A stretch of 31,013 nt of DNA from Deltaproteobacteria bacterium (lineage in GTDB: Bacteria; Myxococcota_A; UBA9160; UBA4427): the NCBI GenBank assembly GCA_011051925.1, contig DRKE01000008.1, positions 1 to 31,013 of the forward strand, read 5' to 3'. A program made the translations under genes and the position numbers. Numbering within the stretch: the stretch's first letter is position 1; the number at the start of each line of letters is the position of its first letter. A model generated the notes under the pieces. It saw only the letters and a program-made list of their open reading frames with translations. It had not been told where the DNA came from and searched no databases. Below, piece by piece: positions 15,865 to 22,940 of this stretch.

Positions 15865-16359
15865 ATGCCGATGATGGAATCCCAGCTCGTGATGCAACAG
15901 GAGGACTTCGACCGGGTCCTCGCGATCATCCAGAAGCTGGTCCGAGACGCCAACGCCAAGGGCATCTTCGTGGTCGACAAGGCCGGGCAATTGATCGCCG
16001 AGGCCGGCGAGATGCTCGGCATCGACAGCACGAGCCTCGCGAGCCTGACCGCCGGCTGTGTCGCCGCGACCGGCGGCCTCGCCAAGATCGTCGGCGAAGA
16101 GGAATTCCCGATCCATTTCCACCAGGGACAGAGCGACAACCTGCACATGACCCTGGTCGGCGACCGCATGATCCTGGTCGTCATCTTCGACGAACGAAGC
16201 TCACTCGGCCTGGTTCGCCTGCGCGTCAAGAAGGCCGGAAACGAATTGGCCAAGATCTTCGAGGAGATCCGGAAGAAGGCGGAGACCGAGGTGCAGACGC
16301 AAGGCTCCCCCTTCGCGGAGATCACCGACGACGATATCGACAACCTCTTCTCCGACTGA
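15865..16359 (+). CDS. mglB: MglB-like Roadblock/LC7 protein, GAP for MglA
   Basis: 164 residues. It is a single Roadblock/LC7 domain with diagnostic stretches remembered from Myxococcus MglB: SLASLTAGCVAATGGLAKIV, LVVIFDERSSLGLVRLRVKK and the C-terminal tail SPFAEITDDDIDNLFSD, which in MglB contacts MglA. The homodimer is a GTPase-activating protein that confines MglA-GTP to one cell pole. The start is uncertain: ATGs at 15865, 15871 and 15874 share one AGAGG (15857-15861), and homologues align best from the later ones (MESQLVM). It is followed by mglA after 78 bp and probably shares its transcript. Confidence 0.95.
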   Translation: MPMMESQLVMQQEDFDRVLAIIQKLVRDANAKGIFVVDKAGQLIAEAGEMLGIDSTSLASLTAGCVAATGGLAKIVGEEEFPIHFHQGQSDNLHMTLVGDRMILVVIFDERSSLGLVRLRVKKAGNELAKIFEEIRKKAETEVQTQGSPFAEITDDDIDNLFSD

Positions 16360-16437
16360 CAACAGGACCCGATCCCTCCGATCGGCCTGCCGATCGGACC
16401 CTCTTTCCGAACTTTCCTATTCCGAACAAGGCTCCCC

Positions 16438-17028
16438 ATGTCGTTCATCAACTACAGCTCGAGAGAGATCAATTGCAAGATCGTCTACTACGGTCCCGGT
16501 CTCTGCGGGAAGACGACGAATCTCCAGCATATCTACCTGAAGACGAATCCCGACGTGAAGGGGAAGATGATCTCGCTGGCGACCGAAACGGAGCGGACCC
16601 TCTTCTTCGATTTCCTTCCCCTGGCGCTCGGCGAGATTCGCGGCTTCAAGACCCGTTTCCATCTCTACACGGTTCCAGGCCAGGTCTTCTACGACGCCAG
16701 CCGCAAGCTGATCCTGAAGGGGGTCGACGGGGTCGTTTTCGTCGCCGACAGCCAGATCGAGCGCATGGAAGCCAACCTCGAGAGCCTCGACAACCTGAAG
16801 GTGAACCTCAAGGAACAGGGATACGACCTCGACAAGATTCCGTACGTGATCCAATACAACAAACGCGACCTCCCGAACGCTGCGCCTCTCGAGGAGATGC
16901 GGAAGCTCTGCAACCCGACGGGTGCCCCGGAATTCGAGGCCTGCGCCACGACCGGTGAAGGCGTCTTCGAGACGCTCAAGGCGGTCGCCAAGGGCGTCCT
17001 GGCCGACCTCAAGAAAATGGGGAACTGA
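16438..17028 (+). CDS. mglA: Ras-like GTPase MglA, polarity/motility switch
   Basis: 196 residues, against 195 for Myxococcus MglA as remembered. The P-loop is GPGLCGKT (19-26). The intrinsic arginine finger Arg53 (TERTLFF), switch II Thr78 with VPGQ including Gln82, and the guanine-specificity motif NKRD (141-144) are all present. The segment FLPLALGEIRGFKTRFHLYT is almost invariant in the MglA group. MglA-GTP marks the leading pole and recruits motility or polarity machinery; MglB resets it. In organisms without gliding it can control pili placement or polarity. Whether this bacterium glides cannot be told from the window. Its end is 63 bp from the oppositely oriented RND gene. Confidence 0.97.
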   Translation: MSFINYSSREINCKIVYYGPGLCGKTTNLQHIYLKTNPDVKGKMISLATETERTLFFDFLPLALGEIRGFKTRFHLYTVPGQVFYDASRKLILKGVDGVVFVADSQIERMEANLESLDNLKVNLKEQGYDLDKIPYVIQYNKRDLPNAAPLEEMRKLCNPTGAPEFEACATTGEGVFETLKAVAKGVLADLKKMGN

Positions 17029-17091
17029 CGCGGATCCCCTTCACGCACCCGGTTTTGTCGCCGTCGGGACGCGACCCCGCCTTCCCGTCCG

Positions 17092-20000
17092 TCATCCCCC
17101 GCTCGTCGACATGCCGAGGCCGACCCGGGTCTGGTGGCGCCACTGCTCGATCCTGCGATTGATGTCGCTCGCGGCGATATAGAGCGAAGGGACGAGAAAG
17201 AGCGTCACGCCCGAAGAGAAGAAGAGGCCCCAGCCCAGTGCCAGGGACATGGGTGACATGACCGCATCCCATCCGCCGAACCCGTAGGCGGTCGGCATGA
17301 CGCCGCCGAAGGTCGAAAGGCTCGTCACCAGGACCGGGCGGAGACGAGACACGAGCGCCTCGACGACGACGTTCGTCCTCGCCTCCGGATCCGCGTGCGG
17401 ATCGAGGCGATGCAACGCCTGGTGAACGGAGTCGACCATCACGATCGAGGCGTTCACGACGACACCGGAGAGTCCGATCGTTCCGATCAGCGGAAGCAGG
17501 CTGAAATTCATGCCGTGCAACCAGAAGGTCAAGGCGACCGAAACGGCCGCAAAAGGAATCACGGCGATCACGAAGAAGGCCTCGAGGAACGAACCCAACA
17601 TGATCGAGATCACCGCTCCGATCCCGAGGAGAACCGCGACCGCAACGAAAGCCAGGTCGCCCGTCGCGCGCCGGGATTCCACGACCTCGCCCGAAATCTC
17701 GAACTCGACATCGTCGCGCCCTGCATAACGCGGCAGGAACTCCCTCTCGACCCGCTCGGCGACCGTCGTGGCCGTATGGCCGCTTTCGGCGGAGAGGCCG
17801 GCGCTCACGAGCACGGCCCGGCGCCCGTTCCGATGTTGGATCTTCGCGAGTGCCGGCGTCTCGACGGGGTCGACCACGTCGCGGAGCACGACGAGTTCAC
17901 CTCGCTTGTTGCGAACGGGCGTCTCGAGGAGAGCATCGAGAGAGCGCCGGGCCGCCGGTTCGAAGGCAACGCGGATCTCCGTCGTCTCGTCGAGATCCCG
18001 GATCTCCGAGGCGATCAAGCCGTAGTAGGCAGCCTTCAATGTCGTTCCCAGGTCCTTCGCGTCCAATCCCTTCCGGGCCAGTCTTTCGGGATCCGGGTTG
18101 AGATCGATCTGACGCATCCCGGGTTTCTCGTCGATGGCGATATCGACGACACCATCGATCCCGCCCAGGAACTGGGCGAGAGCGAGGGCGGTCTGCCGTC
18201 GTTTCACGTCGTCATTGGCCAGGACGTAGATGCTGACGGGCTCGAGACCGGGTGGACCATCGATCTCCGCTTCGAACCGGATCTCGGCATCGATCGGCAC
18301 CCGGATCCGGGTACGAAGGAACTCGATCCACTCCCCGGAGTTCCGCGTCTTCTCCCCCGGACGGAGATGAACCGAGACGAGCCCCTCGTTCTCCGCGGAA
18401 CCATATTCGCGATCGATGGCTTCGGGATCCTGGTGTCCGACCCGCGTCGTCACCGCGAGCAGATCCTCGTTCATGAGATCCGCGAGCTGTCCCTCGATCA
18501 CGTTGACGATCGCCTCGGTCTGTTCGATCGGCGTCCCTGGCGGCATCGTGACCTTGATCGAGAAGCCCGGAGAAGACTCCTGCGGAAAGAACGCGAACTC
18601 CATTCGCGGAACGATGCCCAGCAGGATCACGAAGAAGATCGCTGCGAAGCCCGCGATCACCTTGCCTCGATGGGGCATCGTCGCATGCAGCGCACGCCGG
18701 TAGTGCTCTTCGATCCAGAGCACGAAGGCCCGCTTCGGTCGTGGCCGGCCATGTCCCCTGACCATCGACATGTGGGGGGGCAGGATCACGAAACTCTCGA
18801 TCAGGGAAAGCCCCAGGGCCAGGGAAACGACGGCCGGAATCTGCCAGATGATCTTCGAAGCCATTCCGCCGATCGCCAGCATCGGAACGAAGGCCAGGAG
18901 GGTCGTCGCCGCCGAAGCGATCACGGGCCGGGCGACCATCACCGTCCCCGATACCGCCGCGTCCGCCGGTGAGAGTCCTTCCTGCCGCCGAAGCAGGATC
19001 TTCTCCGCCACCACCACCGCATCATCGACCAACATCCCCAGCACGATCACGAAGGCGATCGTCGAGACGTAGTTGATCGTCATGCCGACCATGGGCATCA
19101 GCGCGATCACACCGAGGATGACGAGGGGAACGCCGAGGCAGACCCAGAAAGCGGCGGACGGCGCCAGGAAGAGGAAGACGATCACGGCGACGAGGATGAT
19201 CCCCATCGCGCCGTTGCTCGCGATCACTTCGAGCCGGTTCTTCATGTCGAAGGATCGGTCGTTCACGATCGTGACCGTGACGCCGGGAGGCAGATCGACC
19301 TGCTCGAGGGCACGCCCGATTCCCGCCCGCGTTTCGAGGGTATCCGCGTCCGCCCGCTTGATCGCGACGAGGGAAAGGCCCGGCCGGCCGTTCGTTCCCG
19401 CGATCAGGCCGACATCCTCCCGTCCGAGCTCGAGGCGAGCCACGTCCCGGACACGGAGAGGACCTTCTTCGCTGAAGCGGATGATGACGTCGTTCACCTC
19501 GAGCGGGTCGTCGAAGCGACTCCACATCACGACCTGTCGGCGATCGCCCGCGCTCTCGAGGACGCCGCCCGTGTCCGAAACGTTGCGTCCGTCGATGGCC
19601 CGGACGACATCGAGAATGGCCACGTTGTGCGCCCGGGCCGCCTCGGGATCCACGAGCACGCGGAGCTCGGGGTCCGCGAGGCCGACGCGACTGACCGACC
19701 CGACGCCATCGACACGGAGCAGGGCCCGCTCGACCTGTCGGGCGACCTCGGGCAAGCGTGCTTCGTCGCCGGCGATCGCGACTTCGAGGATCGGTTGCTT
19801 GGAGGGATCCATCACGAAGATGTGGGGATCGTCTTTCATGTCCGGCGGGAATCCGCTGATCGAGTCGATCGCGTTCCGGACGTCGCGCTCGGTCTCCAGG
19901 ATGTCTTCGTCCGACGCGTCGATGTCGAGTTCGACGGTCGTGACGGATCGGTTGTCGGTAATGATCGTCGTGTAGTTGTCGAGCCCATCGACCTCGCGCA

Positions 20001-20214
20001 GCTCGTCCTCGATCGGGATCGTGATCTTGGTTTCGACGTCCCGGGCGGAGGCGCCCGGCAGGTTCGCCGTCACGATGAAGAGCGGCAGCGTCGCTTCGGG
20101 AAAACCCTCGATGTTGGTCCGCATCATCGCCAACAGGCCGAGGACGACGACCGCCAGGGTGATGACGTTCACCAGCAGGTGGCGCTCGACGAAGAAGCGG
20201 ACGAGTCGTTCCAT
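17092..20214 (-). CDS. RND-family efflux transporter permease (AcrB/HAE1 type)
   Basis: 1040 residues, the standard RND length with the duplicated layout: TM1 near residues 12-30, a large periplasmic loop, a TM2-7 cluster (about 335-540), a second loop and a TM8-12 cluster (about 855-1020). TM4 has the proton-relay pair in GMLVDDAVVVAE. The second half has GLSGVVVNASIVMVDS where AcrB carries its TM10 Lys, as in many non-AcrB HAE members. It is an inner-membrane proton-driven pump, exporting hydrophobic compounds together with the adaptor at 20221-21429, 6 bp upstream. No outer-membrane TolC-like gene is present here, so that partner must be encoded elsewhere. The substrate is unknown. Confidence 0.96.
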   Translation of the reverse strand: MERLVRFFVERHLLVNVITLAVVVLGLLAMMRTNIEGFPEATLPLFIVTANLPGASARDVETKITIPIEDELREVDGLDNYTTIITDNRSVTTVELDIDASDEDILETERDVRNAIDSISGFPPDMKDDPHIFVMDPSKQPILEVAIAGDEARLPEVARQVERALLRVDGVGSVSRVGLADPELRVLVDPEAARAHNVAILDVVRAIDGRNVSDTGGVLESAGDRRQVVMWSRFDDPLEVNDVIIRFSEEGPLRVRDVARLELGREDVGLIAGTNGRPGLSLVAIKRADADTLETRAGIGRALEQVDLPPGVTVTIVNDRSFDMKNRLEVIASNGAMGIILVAVIVFLFLAPSAAFWVCLGVPLVILGVIALMPMVGMTINYVSTIAFVIVLGMLVDDAVVVAEKILLRRQEGLSPADAAVSGTVMVARPVIASAATTLLAFVPMLAIGGMASKIIWQIPAVVSLALGLSLIESFVILPPHMSMVRGHGRPRPKRAFVLWIEEHYRRALHATMPHRGKVIAGFAAIFFVILLGIVPRMEFAFFPQESSPGFSIKVTMPPGTPIEQTEAIVNVIEGQLADLMNEDLLAVTTRVGHQDPEAIDREYGSAENEGLVSVHLRPGEKTRNSGEWIEFLRTRIRVPIDAEIRFEAEIDGPPGLEPVSIYVLANDDVKRRQTALALAQFLGGIDGVVDIAIDEKPGMRQIDLNPDPERLARKGLDAKDLGTTLKAAYYGLIASEIRDLDETTEIRVAFEPAARRSLDALLETPVRNKRGELVVLRDVVDPVETPALAKIQHRNGRRAVLVSAGLSAESGHTATTVAERVEREFLPRYAGRDDVEFEISGEVVESRRATGDLAFVAVAVLLGIGAVISIMLGSFLEAFFVIAVIPFAAVSVALTFWLHGMNFSLLPLIGTIGLSGVVVNASIVMVDSVHQALHRLDPHADPEARTNVVVEALVSRLRPVLVTSLSTFGGVMPTAYGFGGWDAVMSPMSLALGWGLFFSSGVTLFLVPSLYIAASDINRRIEQWRHQTRVGLGMSTSGG

Positions 20215-20220
20215 CGGCGT

Positions 20221-21429
20221 TCAGTCCGGTGGTGCCGCGGTCGCGTCGTCGCCGACGGCTTCGACGGCCGCGAGATTCGCCGGTGGGCCGTCGACCAGGA
20301 CGACCGAGCCATCCTCGAGGGCGAAGTGGCCGTCCCAGACGACGGCATCCCCTTCCTCGAGACCGTCGAGGATCTCGATCCAGTCTCCTTCGCTCCGACC
20401 CGTCCGGACGGGACGGATCCGCGCGACGGTCATCCCGTTCTCCTCCCGCACGACGAAGACCTCCGGGCGCCCGTCCCTTCGAAGGACCGCGGCCCGATGG
20501 ATGAGCAGACTCGGTGCCACTCCGGAATCAGGCAAGGCGATCTGCGCGACCAGGCCATCGCGCATCGTGACGTCCTCGGGCGGGTCGAGCCAGAGCTCGA
20601 TCTCGTAGGTCCCGTCCGCATTGCCCGCAACCCGGCTCACGCTCTTCAAGATGGCATCGAAGCTCGCTCCGCCGAGATCGGCGAAGCTCACGCGCGCGGG
20701 GGTGTCTGGCTCGAGTCGTGCGGCTTCGCGCGCGGTCACGCCGCCGAAGATCCGGACCCGGGAAAGATCGACGAGGGTCGCGACCGGCGTTCCGGGGACC
20801 ACGAAATCGCCGACATCGACGGCCAGCGAGTCGACCGTCCCGGCGAAAGGCGCCGTGATCTTCGTGTCGGCCAGATTCCGCCGGGCCGTATCCCGGGCAA
20901 CCGTCGCCAGGACGACCTCATCCCGAGCCCGATCGACGGCATGCTTGAGGTCATCGAAATGCTGGGTGCTGATCGCCTTGCGCTCGAGCAGTTGTTTCCC
21001 ACGCTCGAACTCCCGCCGGGCATGCGCCAGCACGGTCCGAGCCGCCCGGAGTGCCGCTTCCGCGCGCCGCAGTTCCAATTCGAGACGCGACGACTCGAGT
21101 TCGACGAGGAGGCCACCCTTTTCGACGCGGGTTCCCGCCTCGACGTGCCGTTCGACGACACGTCCCTGGGTCTCGGCCGTGACGGTCGCGCGGTGGAACG
21201 CGCGAACCGTACCCGTCACCCGCTCGCCACTGGCCAGTCGGGCCCGTCTGGCCGTTTCGACCCGGACGCGCAACCGGGCCTGGGGCACGTCCGTGCCGGG
21301 CCGCACCTTCTCCAGGCGACTGGCCGGATCCATGTCGCCGCAGCCGAGGCCGAGAATTGCCACGATGGCGATCGAGAACCACGACAGCGACCGCATGACG
21401 TCCCCGAATCGGTCGGGCGTCCCCCTCAT
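20221..21429 (-). CDS. RND efflux periplasmic adaptor (membrane fusion protein)
   Basis: 402 residues. The N-terminal hydrophobic segment (WFSIAIVAILGLGCGD) ends in Cys30, a possible lipidation site although the lipobox is imperfect. The mature part has the lipoyl half-motifs (VTAETQGRVVERHVEAGTRV and ITAPFAGTVDSLAVDVGDFV), separated by a long alpha-hairpin rich in Arg/Glu/Ala (about 110-180). Beta-barrel and membrane-proximal domains follow. It links the inner-membrane pump to an outer-membrane channel. The ATG at 21429 overlaps the TetR stop (ATGA) and has GAGGA just upstream inside the TetR gene, so translation is coupled. Confidence 0.94.
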   Translation of the reverse strand: MRGTPDRFGDVMRSLSWFSIAIVAILGLGCGDMDPASRLEKVRPGTDVPQARLRVRVETARRARLASGERVTGTVRAFHRATVTAETQGRVVERHVEAGTRVEKGGLLVELESSRLELELRRAEAALRAARTVLAHARREFERGKQLLERKAISTQHFDDLKHAVDRARDEVVLATVARDTARRNLADTKITAPFAGTVDSLAVDVGDFVVPGTPVATLVDLSRVRIFGGVTAREAARLEPDTPARVSFADLGGASFDAILKSVSRVAGNADGTYEIELWLDPPEDVTMRDGLVAQIALPDSGVAPSLLIHRAAVLRRDGRPEVFVVREENGMTVARIRPVRTGRSEGDWIEILDGLEEGDAVVWDGHFALEDGSVVLVDGPPANLAAVEAVGDDATAAPPD

Positions 21430-22115
21430 CGGTCTTCCTCCGTTCGGGCGCGGAGTGCTCGGGCGATGATCTGTTGATTGTGCCGGATCAGTCGTTCGGG
21501 AAAGCCCTCATCCAGTTCGATGCCGAGTTCGTCACCCATCACGGGCAGCATCAGGAACGGAAAAGCAGAAAGACTGATGATGGTCATCGCCATCATGCGC
21601 GGATCGAAATCCCCGCGCATGGCCCCCCTCTCCTGTTCCTCTTCGAGCCATCGGACCACCAACATGAGCGGCCCTCGGCCGACGACCTGGACGAATTTCT
21701 TGTGGGAAGAGGAGTCCGCGTGGGCAAGGACCTCGCGCACGATCAGTTTGGGCAGCCAGGGATCGGCGGCGATCGCAGCGACCTGGATCCGCACGAATTC
21801 GTCCAGGCGATCCCCGCCGCTGCGGGCCGGATCCTCCATCAGGGCGCGGACCTGTTCGGCGACACGCTCGATGGCCCTTTCGAACATCGCTTCGTAGAGC
21901 CCTGCGCGATCGCCGAAGTAGTAGGCGATCATCCCCGAACTCACGTCGGCACGCGCCGCGATCTCCCGAAGACCACAGGCCTCGAAGCCCTGCTCCACGG
22001 CGAGTTCGGTCGCCGCATCGAGCAGCCGATCCCGGACGGCCTTCGCGTCGGTTTTCTCCGAGCGGGGCCGACCGGGCCGCCGGGCAACGGACAGGTCTGG
22101 CGACGGAGTGGACAT
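21426..22115 (-). CDS. TetR/AcrR family regulator of the RND pump operon
   Basis: 229 residues. The N-terminus is basic (RRPGRPRSEK); the HTH covers about residues 27-75 (RLLDAATELAVEQGFEACGL, REIAARADVSSGMIAYYF). The C-terminal domain starts LYEAMFERAIERVAEQV and has a hydrophobic pocket region, ISLSAFPFLMLPVM. It is the first gene of TetR-adaptor-RND, with a 24-bp palindrome just upstream of its ATG, so it most likely represses the whole operon including itself until a pump substrate binds. Confidence 0.93.
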   Translation of the reverse strand: MSTPSPDLSVARRPGRPRSEKTDAKAVRDRLLDAATELAVEQGFEACGLREIAARADVSSGMIAYYFGDRAGLYEAMFERAIERVAEQVRALMEDPARSGGDRLDEFVRIQVAAIAADPWLPKLIVREVLAHADSSSHKKFVQVVGRGPLMLVVRWLEEEQERGAMRGDFDPRMMAMTIISLSAFPFLMLPVMGDELGIELDEGFPERLIRHNQQIIARALRARTEEDR

Positions 22116-22122
22116 GGCAATA

Positions 22123-22146
22123 AATTAATCAAACGTTCGATTAATT
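22123..22146. promoter_or_regulatory. 24-bp palindromic operator of the RND operon
   Basis: Arms AATTAATC (22123-22130) and GATTAATT (22139-22146) surround a central palindrome AACGTT (22132-22137), with just one mismatched pair (A22131/C22138). It is A+T-rich in G+C-rich surroundings and begins 8 bp upstream of the TetR ATG. Length and symmetry fit a TetR dimer-of-dimers or extended dimer site. It also lies 14 bp from the stop of the methyltransferase gene. Confidence 0.78.
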
Positions 22147-22159
22147 CAAGCCCCGTCTG

Positions 22160-22867
22160 TCAGCCCCGTGTCCGGAAGGAAAGAATCGGGAGACTTCCCC
22201 GGAGGATCGGCGACTCGGCCACCTTTCGCCGGAGAGCGGATCCCGAGAGGCCCTTCCCACCCGCCACCAGGACGCGGTTGTCGTAGTCCTCGGTCCCGAT
22301 CGAGACGAGGGAGGAAAATGCCGCCCGCATCGCCCGTGCGACGCGGGGCGCTTCGTCGAGGGTATTCGAAACGAGCAGGCCACCCGGGGCCAGGCATTTC
22401 CGGGCCAGCCGATGCCCGGGATCGGGAATCCAGTCCGGCTTGTGGACCTCGTCACCTCGCCCCAGGAAGACATCTTCGAGGATGACGTCGAAGCGTCTCT
22501 CCGTCCGCCCCCCGGTGTTTCGAGCGGCCACCTCCGCCCGCAACCACTCGAGGGCATCGGCGATCTCGACCCGCACCTCGAGTTCATCCAGATCGAAATG
22601 GGCCCGCGCCAGGCGGACCACCTCGGAATCGAGTTCCACACCGACGATCTCGGCCCCGGGCGCGAGCGCCCGGGCAATCCGCGCGACCGAACCACCCCCG
22701 AGTCCGAGGATCAGGATCCGGCGGCGCCGCTCGGGCCGCAGCCAGAGGATCGGCGCCGCGATCGCGTCCCAGACACAATGGGTCGCAATCTCGCCGCGGC
22801 GATAGAACGACGCGAAGGTCTCGTCGACGACGAGCGCCCGCGCATCACCCGAATCGTCGATCCGCAC
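22160..22867 (-). CDS. spermidine synthase-like class I methyltransferase fold protein
   Basis: 235 residues from the GTG at 22867, which has GGAGAG upstream. An ATG at 22942 would add 25 residues of atypical codon use and overlap the priA start codon, so I reject it. The Rossmann SAM-type core is clear: ILILGLGGGSVARIARALAP (motif I), IVGVELDSEVVRLARAHF (acidic end of strand 2), then VRVEIADALEWL and FDVILEDVFLG. It resembles SpeE-like proteins, but the polyamine-specific set is not obvious, so aminopropyl transfer is not established. It is probably cytoplasmic. It diverges from priA and ends just beside the RND operator. Confidence 0.8.
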   Translation of the reverse strand: MRIDDSGDARALVVDETFASFYRRGEIATHCVWDAIAAPILWLRPERRRRILILGLGGGSVARIARALAPGAEIVGVELDSEVVRLARAHFDLDELEVRVEIADALEWLRAEVAARNTGGRTERRFDVILEDVFLGRGDEVHKPDWIPDPGHRLARKCLAPGGLLVSNTLDEAPRVARAMRAAFSSLVSIGTEDYDNRVLVAGGKGLSGSALRRKVAESPILRGSLPILSFRTRG

Positions 22868-22940
22868 GCGTGGCCTCTCCGAGCGTCGGCCTTCCGGTTG
22901 CGGCCTTTCCCCCTGCCGTCGATGTGCATAGGATCTCGCC

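Noticed and set aside
17400..17500. Loss of the TM10 lysine in the RND pump as a sign of inactivity
   Set aside because: Many HAE1/CusA-like RND proteins have VVVN or similar here and are active; the TM4 Asp pair is intact.
17395..21477. Long plus-strand open frames (17395-18972, 19627-21477)
   Set aside because: These are antisense to the RND permease and adaptor, which have full family signatures. The translations are Asp/Arg/His-rich without motifs.
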